From Methylococcaceae bacterium (GTDB taxonomy: Bacteria > Pseudomonadota > Gammaproteobacteria > Methylococcales > Methylomonadaceae), in contig CANNNN010000038.1 in NCBI GenBank assembly GCA_947506075.1, positions 1 through 12,467 on the forward strand: 12,467 nt of DNA, given 5' to 3'. The translations under genes were made by a program, and so were the position numbers. Of the stretch, positions 8,001 through 12,467 are shown piece by piece (position 1 is the stretch's first letter; every line of letters begins with the position of its first letter). The notes below the pieces were generated by a model that made no database searches, was not told the origin of the DNA, and worked only from the letters and a program-made list of their open reading frames with translations.

Positions 8001-8150
8001 GGACGCCGAGACCGTCACCGTGGGCAAGTCCAGATCCGGCATGTTCTGAACCTTCATCGACTGGAAACTTAATAATCCGCCGAAGCTCAGCAGCACAAAC
8101 AACATCAGCGCCGGAATGGGGTTACGGATACACCAGGAAGAGACGTTCAT
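5055..8150 (-). CDS. RND (HAE-1 type) multidrug efflux permease, inner membrane
   Basis: This 1031-residue proton-driven exporter is of normal length for the AcrB/MexB/MdtBC group. Seen: a first membrane segment at about 13-33, the large periplasmic pore domain beginning QNMPDLDLPTVTV and LPGASPSQLE, then TM4 with GILVDDAIVEVENIVRHL, whose Asp399-Asp400 (codons 6951-6956) are the proton relay pair. A second periplasmic loop starts near FIPPDDNSQTQVFVELPPGA. TM10 carries MGVATKNSILLVEY with the partner Lys918 (codon 5397-5399), and the late segment reads ARAIVMTTIAMGAGMLP. All proton-relay residues are present, so it should work. Its ATG overlaps the adaptor stop as ATGA, implying translational coupling. 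It is the last gene of the tetR-led operon. The substrates cannot be told from sequence; a hydrophobic or cationic drug, dye or bile-acid-type range is the family default rather than metals, because the CzcA-type metal motif is not seen. No terminator is visible after it. Confidence 0.93.
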   Translation of the reverse strand: MNVSSWCIRNPIPALMLFVLLSFGGLLSFQSMKVQNMPDLDLPTVTVSASLPGASPSQLETEVARKIESAIATLQGLKHINTKVQDGSAMITAEFQLEKPVQEALDDVRSAVSKVRSDLPGDLPDPIVTKLDLAGSPILAFTVTSTQRDDEALSWFVEDMIAKKLLSVRGVGQISRVGGVSREVTIALDPVKLQSLGATAADISHQLRAVQRESAGGRTNLGSGEQPVRTLANVTSVEELRPLQLSLADGRRIRLDQVATIDDTVAEARSLALLNGKQVVGFEVTRSRGAGDVEVGAGVQKALEELRLANPDIEFTEAFNFVTRIQENFQSSMTMLYEGGLLAVLVVWLFLKDWRATFISAVALPLSIIPAFWGMAYLGFSLSGITLLALSLVIGILVDDAIVEVENIVRHLHMGKTPYQAAMEAADEIGLAVVATTFALVAVFLPTAFMSGIAGLFFKQFGWTVALAVVASLVVARMLTPMMAAYLLKDSGHFDPQEGPIMQSYMKLAAWCLKHRRTTIAAAAAFFLGSLLLIPLLLKGFIPPDDNSQTQVFVELPPGANLAQTRDSAEAARQLLANVPYVKSVYTTIGGGSAGSKPSAGTQSSEVRKATLTILLANRQQRPVHKQAIEKNIRQALQSLPGVRTKVGLGGSGEKYILVLSGDDPQALNTAARNVEHDLRSIPGLGNIASSAALVRPEIAVRTDFSRAADLGVTTAAIAETLRIATVGDYDWSLPKLNLAQRQVPIVVKLAADGRSDLSVLERLAVPSGKAGSGSVMVSQVADLELSSGPAVIDRYDRSRNINFEVELSGLPLGDIAAAVQKLPSIRNLPVGVKRINIGDAEMMAELFASFGLAMLTGVLCIFIVLVLLFKEFLQPITILAALPLSFGGGFVALLLTGKAFSMPSLIGLIMLMGVATKNSILLVEYVIVARRDHGMPRMDALLDACRKRARAIVMTTIAMGAGMLPIAIGMGDADSSFRSPMAVAVIGGLITSTFLSLLVIPVAYTYLDDFNNWIKALWRRYATMLASIES

Positions 8151-9256
8151 GGCTGCACCACTCTTACAGTATCGCCATCGGCCAGGAACGAAGCGCCGCT
8201 GGCAACCAGACGATCATCCGGTTTGAGTCCCGAGAGAATCTCAAAACTGTCATCGGTTCTTTGACCCAGTTGCACCTTGACTTGGGAGACTTTGGCTATT
8301 TCGCCATTTTGCTCGCCCAGTTTGAAGACATAGCTGAAGCCTTCCCGTAAAGAGAGTGCAGTCTGAGGGATAGTCAGACCGGCATTCATGCCGAGCTGGA
8401 ATTCTCCGTTGGCGAACATCCCTGAGCGCAAGCCGTGCTGGGTAGCTTCGGGTAAATCAACATAGACCAGACCATTACGACTCTTTTCATCCAAGGTCGG
8501 CGCCAGTGCGCGAAGCTTGCCCTTGATACTGCCAACATTGGGCACATCGACGTTAACCGTGATGCCGGATTTAAGTTTCGCCATTTCGGCGGCGGTGACT
8601 TCGCCTCGCCATTCCAGCCGGTTTTTCCGGATCATGCGATACAATTCCTGCCCCTTGGTAGCGACTGCCCCCAAGGTAGCGCTACGGGAAGAAATAACCC
8701 CGTCATCGCTGGCCAGAATCCTGGTATATTTCAGCCGCAACATTTGCGAATCCAGCTGCGCTTTGGCAGACTGCACCTTGGCCTTAGCCGTTTTTTCGCC
8801 GGTGAGATATTGGTTCACCTGCTGGCTGCTTAGGGCTCCGGAAGCCGAGATATGCTTGGCCCGTTCGGCGTTATCGCGTGCATCGGCCAAGTTTGCTTCA
8901 GCCTCGGCTAGCGCTGCCCGGCTTTGGGCGACATCAGCTAAAACGCTCTCGTCAGAAAAAACCGCCAGTACTTGTCCTTTCTTTACGGTTTCCCCCACCT
9001 GCGCATTGACCTCAATCAAACGCAGGTCGCTTATTTCAGAGCCAATAATAGCCTCCTGCCATGCCGCTATCGAACCATTGGCAGTCAGTGTCTTAGGAAT
9101 ATCGCGCAAGACCGGCTGGATTACCGTAATGTTAAGCGCAGGCTTAGGCGCAAATACATGGTCGACGGCGGGCTTGTTACTGCGTCCGGCAATAATACCA
9201 AAACCGAGCAGTACGATTAAGGCTGTCAGGAGTGCGCCTATTTTTCCTTTTGTCAT
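8147..9256 (-). CDS. RND efflux periplasmic adaptor (membrane fusion protein)
   Basis: This 369-residue adaptor joins the inner-membrane permease to the outer-membrane channel. Seen: residues about 7-25 are one hydrophobic anchor (IGALLTALIVLLGFGIIAG) with no lipobox Cys, so it is anchored by its N-terminal helix rather than by lipid. The lipoyl/barrel-sandwich half EVNAQVGETVKKGQVLAVF is followed by an Ala-rich alpha-helical hairpin (about 105-175, ALAEAEANLADARDNAERAK and KAKVQSAKAQLDSQ), then the second lipoyl half DDGVISSRSATLGAVATKGQELY. A beta-barrel and membrane-proximal domain close the protein (residues about 190-369). The ATG overlaps the preceding outer-membrane factor gene by 4 bases (ATGA) and the stop overlaps the permease start in the same way. 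This fixes stoichiometric co-expression with its pump partners. The family assignment is secure, the exact subfamily is not. Confidence 0.93.
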   Translation of the reverse strand: MTKGKIGALLTALIVLLGFGIIAGRSNKPAVDHVFAPKPALNITVIQPVLRDIPKTLTANGSIAAWQEAIIGSEISDLRLIEVNAQVGETVKKGQVLAVFSDESVLADVAQSRAALAEAEANLADARDNAERAKHISASGALSSQQVNQYLTGEKTAKAKVQSAKAQLDSQMLRLKYTRILASDDGVISSRSATLGAVATKGQELYRMIRKNRLEWRGEVTAAEMAKLKSGITVNVDVPNVGSIKGKLRALAPTLDEKSRNGLVYVDLPEATQHGLRSGMFANGEFQLGMNAGLTIPQTALSLREGFSYVFKLGEQNGEIAKVSQVKVQLGQRTDDSFEILSGLKPDDRLVASGASFLADGDTVRVVQP

Positions 9257-10806
9257 GATTTTCCTCTGCTGAAATCGACTTGATGATTCAAAACTTGATC
9301 GGGTTTTATTTTGCCTGACGCTGTAGGAATTGCTGCGCCAGATTTTTGGGTATCTTCATGCTCATCCCAACTGCCACCCGCTGCACGATACAGCGCGATC
9401 CAGGCGCTCACTTGCTCCTGCTCTATTTCTTTAACGGCCATTTCAGCGGACAGAACATTACGTCGGGATGTTTCGACATCGATCAAGTTGCCTAAACCTG
9501 CCTGGTAAAGTTCGTGGACAGCCAGAAAATTTATTCGGTAACCCGAGACGGCTTTGCGTGCCTGAGGCAGGCGCTCGGCAGCGCTATCCAAGCGCAGCAA
9601 GGCATCCTCTACTTCTTTTACTGCCGTGCGTACCTTGCTGCGAAAGTTGCTTTCAGTCGCTTTATATTGGGCTCGTGCCGCTTCCACATCGGCAGCCCGC
9701 CTACCCGCATCGAACAGCGGCAAGCTAAGCGTCGGGCCGATCGCCCAGGTTTGCGCGAGCAAAAATGCTGAACCGTTAATATTTTGCAAGGTTGGCGTGA
9801 TATTGCCCGACAGGCTTAACTTCGGAAAGCGTTTGGCCTGCTCGACACCGATATTGGCGCTGGCCTCCGCGACATCACGCTCGGCGGCGGCCACGTCGGG
9901 CCGTTGCAGTAGCACCCGGGCAGGCAGGGAATCAATTCGGAACGCAGGCGGACTGGGCAGCTTTGCCACTCGCTCCGGCGTTTCGGTTAATATTTTACGA
10001 ACCTCAGTTTCTTCAAGCGCAGTCATTGCGACCAGTCCTTTTATCGAACGTTCGCACTGCGCTTGTTGTTGCAACAAGGCTCTAATGCCATCGGAAGCGC
10101 TGGCATTGGCCAGCGCGACATCCCCTGGGGCACGAAATCCCGCCTGACCGGCTATTTCCGAGAGTCGCGCCGATTCCCGGCGCGACTCGGTGTCGGCTTG
10201 TACTATTTGCACTTGGCCCTCGCAATAACGATAGCCCAGATAAGCATTGGCAACTTCCACAGCCACCGCTACGCGGGCGTCGTGCCAGGCTGCATTTCTG
10301 GATTCCAGCTGACTGCGGGCCGCTTCCTGCTGGCGCGCCAAGCCGCCGAACAAATCAATTTCCCAACTGGATTGCAGCCCGGATGGGAACTGGTTCCATA
10401 CGAACGGAGCACCCCCAAAGGAAGAAGAGGAACGTTTTGCGCCTAGGCTGGAATCTATAGTGGGCAATAAGGCCGCATCGGCACCGACCAGGTTGGCCCT
10501 GGCCTTTTCAATGCGCGCCCTGGCATCGGCGACGGAGGCGCTTTCTTGTTGGGCTGCCGCTAAAAAACGGCTCAAAACCGGATCCTGGAAACGATCCCAC
10601 CACCGATTTAAGTCCGCAGGCTCGCCCTGATGAGCAACCGGCAAGTTATTCCCGACGCGCTGGGTAGCCTGCCAGTTGGCCGCTGTCTTCAACGGCGCAG
10701 TTTGATAATCGGGGCCCACGGTAGTCAGTAATCCTCTGGAACCGCAGGCTGAAAGTAGCAAGGACAGCAGACTCAGGCTTAGTAATCGCAGATTTTTATT
10801 ACTCAT
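9253..10806 (-). CDS. Outer-membrane efflux lipoprotein, NodT/OprM family
   Basis: This TolC-like channel gives the pump its exit through the outer membrane. At 517 residues it is of usual or slightly long size. Seen: a lipoprotein signal peptide with lipobox LSAC, so Cys21 would be lipidated after cleavage; the early segment TVGPDYQTAP and the following NRWWDRFQDPVL are typical NodT/OprM opening motifs; two repeated outer membrane factor halves follow, each with long amphipathic helices. LPARVLLQRPDVAAAERDVAEASANIGVEQAKRFPKLSLSG marks the start of the second repeat. The last 45 residues are a polar tail (KSGAAIPTASGKIKPDQ) that is probably unstructured. The start ATGAGTAA overlaps the tetR stop by 8 bases, and the stop overlaps the adaptor ATG by 4. 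It is therefore the second gene of the operon and placed before the adaptor, unlike acrAB where the channel gene is unlinked. Confidence 0.92.
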   Translation of the reverse strand: MSNKNLRLLSLSLLSLLLSACGSRGLLTTVGPDYQTAPLKTAANWQATQRVGNNLPVAHQGEPADLNRWWDRFQDPVLSRFLAAAQQESASVADARARIEKARANLVGADAALLPTIDSSLGAKRSSSSFGGAPFVWNQFPSGLQSSWEIDLFGGLARQQEAARSQLESRNAAWHDARVAVAVEVANAYLGYRYCEGQVQIVQADTESRRESARLSEIAGQAGFRAPGDVALANASASDGIRALLQQQAQCERSIKGLVAMTALEETEVRKILTETPERVAKLPSPPAFRIDSLPARVLLQRPDVAAAERDVAEASANIGVEQAKRFPKLSLSGNITPTLQNINGSAFLLAQTWAIGPTLSLPLFDAGRRAADVEAARAQYKATESNFRSKVRTAVKEVEDALLRLDSAAERLPQARKAVSGYRINFLAVHELYQAGLGNLIDVETSRRNVLSAEMAVKEIEQEQVSAWIALYRAAGGSWDEHEDTQKSGAAIPTASGKIKPDQVLNHQVDFSRGKS

Positions 10807-11464
10807 GATTTGCTTCTTGTGCGCGACGCAGGGCTTCGCCTTCTATCATCGACACGGAGTAACCGGCCAGACGTTCCGCCAGAACATCAATCACTTTGGG
10901 GGTGTTCAACACTTGCGGAGAAATGGCCGAAACGACCTCTTGCCCGACATAAAAATACACGGCCATACCAATGATGGAAAAAGCCAGCCGATGCATATCT
11001 GCATCAATGCGTTGCAGGCCGAAATGTTCTTTAAGAATCGCAACCAGGGCTTCATGTTGCGGTTTGATTTCAGCATCTATTTCCTGTTGTCTGACCCCGG
11101 TCGGCTCGATCATTTCCCGGAAGTGCAATTTCATCACGAGCCTGATCTGCTCGCCTTTTTTCAGAGGCTCAAGAAATTCCCCGAAAAACCTGACTAGTGC
11201 TTCAGCTAGAGGCAGGCCCGAGTATGTTGCAATATTGGTGTGGCATTTTGTCTCGCCCATGGGGTCGGTGAACACGGCACGATAAAGCCCGGCCTTATCA
11301 CCAAAGTAGTAGCGAATGGCCGAAATATTCGCCCCCGCCGCATCACAGATTTCTCGGGTGGTGGCGGCCTCAAAACCTTTTTCAGCAAACAATCGTAATG
11401 CCGAGATGATGAGTCTGCTGCGAGCATCAGGAGTTTCTGTTTCGGTGTTTACGTTTTTGACCAT
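10799..11464 (-). CDS. TetR-family repressor with CecR/CerR-type (DUF1956) C-terminal domain
   Basis: This 221-residue regulator leads the efflux operon. Seen: an N-terminal helix-turn-helix at about 14-60, with ALRLFAEKGFEAATTREIC then AGANISAIRYYFGDKAGLY as the recognition helix region. The C-terminal ligand-binding part (about 80-205) has the DUF1956 pattern, including LVMKLHFREMIEPT and QHEALVAILKEHF. Known relatives (E. coli YbiH/CecR) control drug-efflux genes in response to small molecules. Inferred: it represses its own operon through the inverted repeat at 11496-11538, and release by a pump substrate induces the pump. The ATG at 11464 follows GAGG (11469-11472) at a short 4-base spacing. 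Because the repressor is the first gene of the operon it controls, the circuit is autoregulated. An activator role is possible but less likely given the operator overlapping the promoter. Confidence 0.92.
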   Translation of the reverse strand: MVKNVNTETETPDARSRLIISALRLFAEKGFEAATTREICDAAGANISAIRYYFGDKAGLYRAVFTDPMGETKCHTNIATYSGLPLAEALVRFFGEFLEPLKKGEQIRLVMKLHFREMIEPTGVRQQEIDAEIKPQHEALVAILKEHFGLQRIDADMHRLAFSIIGMAVYFYVGQEVVSAISPQVLNTPKVIDVLAERLAGYSVSMIEGEALRRAQEANHE

Positions 11465-11495
11465 GCTGCCTCAATGTATTGCGTGCTAGAAAATA

Positions 11496-11538
11496 AATCA
11501 AACGATTGAATGTTATAATATCAATCAATCGTTTGATT
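11496..11538. promoter_or_regulatory. Likely TetR operator: 14-bp inverted repeat
   Basis: AATCAAACGATTGA (11496-11509) is the exact reverse complement of TCAATCGTTTGATT (11525-11538), separated by 15 bases and centred on base 11517. Each arm is itself an imperfect dyad of the form TCAANNNNTTGA, so two repressor dimers could bind side by side. The right arm occupies the spacer of the operon promoter and the left arm covers its transcription start, which fits direct repression. Confidence 0.75.
11511..11519 (+). promoter_or_regulatory. Possible divergent extended -10 promoter
   Basis: TGTTATAAT on the plus strand is a consensus extended -10 element. No good -35 precedes it, which extended -10 promoters can tolerate. 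It lies in the operator centre and would drive transcription from about 11526 toward the 26-codon ORF. Confidence 0.4.
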
Positions 11539-11543
11539 GTCAA
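11515..11543 (-). promoter_or_regulatory. Sigma70-type promoter of the tetR-efflux operon
   Basis: On the minus strand a perfect -35 TTGACA (11543-11538) is followed by a 17-bp spacer (11537-11521) and a -10 TATTAT (11520-11515), one base from consensus. Transcription should begin near 11508, leaving a leader of about 44 bases before the tetR ATG. The spacer is one arm of the inverted repeat. Confidence 0.75.
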
Positions 11544-11571
11544 TTCTATAGTAGTGTTGGAGGACTTATTG

Positions 11572-11652
11572 ATGACAGCGCTGAAAAATCTTCTTTTGAA
11601 GCCATCCGTCCGCATCAATTCTTCAGGGTTGTTTATGGGTAATTGTGTATAA
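11572..11652 (+). CDS. Small hypothetical ORF (26 aa) or truncated gene start, divergent from tetR
   Basis: ATG at 11572 follows GGAGGA (11559-11564) at a good 7-base spacing. The peptide is MTALKNLLLKPSVRINSSGL followed by FMGNCV, ending at TAA 11650-11652. I do not recognise it. The strong ribosome site and the extended -10 upstream suggest that a real gene once started here and is now cut by the sequence that begins GGGGTCAGGACT directly after the stop. A functional leader or small peptide is the alternative. No transmembrane or binding motif is evident. Confidence 0.3.
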   Translation: MTALKNLLLKPSVRINSSGLFMGNCV

Positions 11653-11664
11653 GGGGTCAGGACT
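11653..11664. repeat. GGGGTCAGGACT repeat-like motif
   Basis: This 12-mer resembles the end of dispersed intergenic repeats that in other gammaproteobacteria come as GGGGTCAGGACT paired with AGTCCTGACCCC. Only one copy is seen and its inverted partner is absent in this window, so the assignment rests on memory of similar repeats. Confidence 0.25.
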
Positions 11665-11717
11665 ATCCGTGTTTTCAGAGGCATATTTATTATTGATATA
11701 CCCATCAAGGCTAATCT

Positions 11718-11802
11718 CGGTTACCGCTTCATCCTGCGCGTCTCGCTTTTAACAGGAGCGGGCCTATCCTGTTAAAAGCTTCGGTGCTCGGCGCGGTAAA
11801 CG
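11718..11802. repeat. 85-nt imperfect palindrome with a 13-bp perfect core stem
   Basis: GCTTTTAACAGGA (11745-11757) pairs perfectly with TCCTGTTAAAAGC (11767-11779) across a 9-base loop. Outside it, CG-TTACCGC (11718-11727) pairs with GCGGTAA-CG (11793-11802) with one mismatch. Further, TCATCC (11729-11734) could pair with GGATGA (11803-11808) in a competing, crossing arrangement. No T-run follows, so it is not a plain terminator. It could be a structured RNA, a miniature mobile element or a recombination site. The first base of the core does not fit the integron attC pattern. Confidence 0.6.
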
Positions 11803-11821
11803 GGATGATGAGTTTCTACTG

Positions 11822-11837
11822 CATAACATCAGTTATG
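11822..11837. repeat. Short inverted repeat CATAAC-ATCA-GTTATG
   Basis: A 6-bp perfect dyad with 4-base centre, followed by TAAATG. The right side vaguely recalls a XerD arm (TTATGTTAAAT), but a base is missing and the left arm does not fit dif. Listed only as a small repeat in an otherwise empty stretch. Confidence 0.25.
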
Positions 11838-11883
11838 TAAATGAAAAATTCTTACTTAACTGAAGTCTTAAGGCCACTCCATG

Positions 11884-11941
11884 TCGTGTCCATTCCTGTG
11901 GTCGCATCGCCAGTTGCTGGACTGGACACGATAGCCATTAT
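11884..11941. repeat. 9-bp perfect inverted repeat enclosing a smaller hairpin
   Basis: TCGTGTCCA (11884-11892) and TGGACACGA (11933-11941) are exact reverse complements, 40 bases apart. Inside, CCAG-TTG-CTGG forms a further small stem. The whole could fold as a two-level hairpin. From 11942 to 12075 nothing coding is seen, apart from a bulged stem AATGTCCTA / TAGGCATT near 11991-12009. Confidence 0.45.
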
Positions 11942-12075
11942 TCATTAGTCATGTGTCATGATCATTTCATATTGGCTACAGTTTAAAGTAATGTCCTACA
12001 TAGGCATTACATTAATACAGATCATATTGTGGTAATTCGGATGCTCATCCCGACCGACAAGAGCCTTGTGGAGAC

Positions 12076-12174
12076 TTACAGCAACGCAACCAGTTCCAGC
12101 GCCCGGTCATGTTCCTCGACGGTATTATAAAAATGTGGCGAAAAACTTATGCTGCTGCGCAGCGTGCAAACCAC
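12076..12174 (-). pseudogene. C-terminal stub of a class V aminotransferase / cysteine desulfurase-like gene
   Basis: The minus-strand frame reads VVCTLRSSISFSPHFYNTVE then EHDRALELVALL and stops with TAA (12076-12078). SxxSPHFYNT.EE.DR.LEL is the closing strand-helix motif of PLP-dependent class V aminotransferases (cysteine desulfurase or selenocysteine lyase-like). Only 32 codons survive; an in-frame stop (12181-12183) lies just upstream and the PLP lysine domain is absent. The break point is near 12172-12180. It is a non-functional scar. Confidence 0.65.
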
Positions 12175-12301
12175 ATTTATTTAGACAAGGATGTTATCCA
12201 GCACCTTAATGAAAAATGCCTGACTTCCCAGGGAAGTTTGCAATTATTGGTCAATGACTTTGCGTAAAGATATTAAAATAAGCAAACACGTGGCTTCGTA
12301 G
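12133..12301 (+). pseudogene. Broken ribbon-helix-helix (CopG/antitoxin-like) gene remnant
   Basis: From about 12169 the plus frame reads NHIYLDKDVIQHLNEKCLTS, then QGSLQLLVNDFA, and hits TAA at 12265. Shifting one base continues with KDIKISKHVAS to TAG at 12299-12301. A beta strand, helix, turn with GSLQ, and a second helix ending in KDI is the ribbon-helix-helix DNA-binding pattern found in small antitoxins. So one extra base has probably split the gene. The ATG at 12133 is unlikely to be original, because the first dozen codons lie antisense to the aminotransferase stub. The true start was lost at the junction near 12170. No toxin partner is visible to the right (12302-12407 holds nothing recognisable). 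Confidence 0.5.
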
Positions 12302-12407
12302 AGATAGTCGAAAGCTATTGCATCTGTCGTTCCGTGACTTAAACTTTGTAAACCACAAAACTAGTACAACAAACCGGAAGTTCGTGACACTATATTCAAA
12401 TATCCTA

Positions 12408-12462
12408 CTTCTGTAAAATAAGCAAAACAAAGCAAAACGAATAAGACTTATTTTGACAGAAG
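12408..12462. repeat. 15-bp inverted repeat with one bulge near the window end
   Basis: CTTCTGTAAAATAAG (12408-12422) pairs with CTTATTTTGACAGAAG (12447-12462) with a single unpaired G across an A-rich 24-base loop that contains the tandem GCAAAAC. It could be a bidirectional terminator, an operator, or the end of an element that continues to the right. The right arm also contains TTGACA (12454-12459), a -35-like hexamer. Confidence 0.5.
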
Positions 12463-12467
12463 AAGAA

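Noticed and set aside
8517..9272. Long plus-strand open frames opposite the efflux genes (for example 8517-9272 and 9626-10147)
   Set aside because: They are antisense to clearly recognisable pump genes, have low-complexity Ser/Ala/Arg-rich translations and no ribosome sites; they arise from GC-biased codon use.
11745..11779. Integron attC site
   Set aside because: The inverse core would read TTTTAAC and lacks the purine of RYYYAAC; the stem is perfectly paired without the extrahelical bases typical of attC.
11822..11840. dif/XerCD recombination site
   Set aside because: Only half of one arm resembles XerD consensus and the spacer and left arm do not match.
12302..12407. A toxin gene paired with the broken antitoxin-like remnant
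   Set aside because: No open frame of useful length with a start and ribosome site was found on either strand.

Overview
The window looks like the chromosome of a gammaproteobacterium. The best lineage markers are a DUF2956 protein and a HugZ-like FMN-binding protein, both typical of that class. A methanotroph-like relative (Methylococcales) is possible, but that is only an impression. No transposase, integrase, rRNA, tRNA or CRISPR array was found.

Left part (2-2641): the 3' 879 codons of a large gene, cut by the window edge. It fuses a reverse transcriptase (YVDD motif) through a long helical middle to a C-terminal nitrilase-type domain with an intact Glu-Lys-Cys triad. This is the architecture of the UG1 / DRT type 1 antiphage reverse transcriptases and is the most exciting item here. 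It is visibly AT-richer than the genes further right.

Middle-left (2741-4749): a DUF2956 gene whose ATG seems to be missing one G, a HugZ-like split-barrel protein, and a convergent low-specificity threonine aldolase. From 4884 to 5054 lies the C-terminal stub of an aldo/keto reductase, joined in frame directly after the stop codon of the efflux permease.

Middle-right (5055-11464, minus strand): a tightly coupled four-gene operon, tetR - outer-membrane factor - periplasmic adaptor - RND permease. Each gene overlaps the next by 4 to 8 bases. Together they can form a complete tripartite drug efflux pump under its own TetR repressor (CecR/CerR type). Upstream is a near-consensus promoter whose 17-bp spacer is one arm of a 14-bp inverted repeat. 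An extended -10 box faces the other way, toward a 26-codon ORF.

Right end (11541-12467): a gene-poor scar region of about 900 bp. It contains the 26-codon ORF, several strong inverted repeats (notably an 85-nt imperfect palindrome), the last 32 codons of a class V aminotransferase, and a frameshifted ribbon-helix-helix antitoxin-like remnant that meets it head-on. The debris suggests repeated insertion and deletion on this side of the efflux operon.
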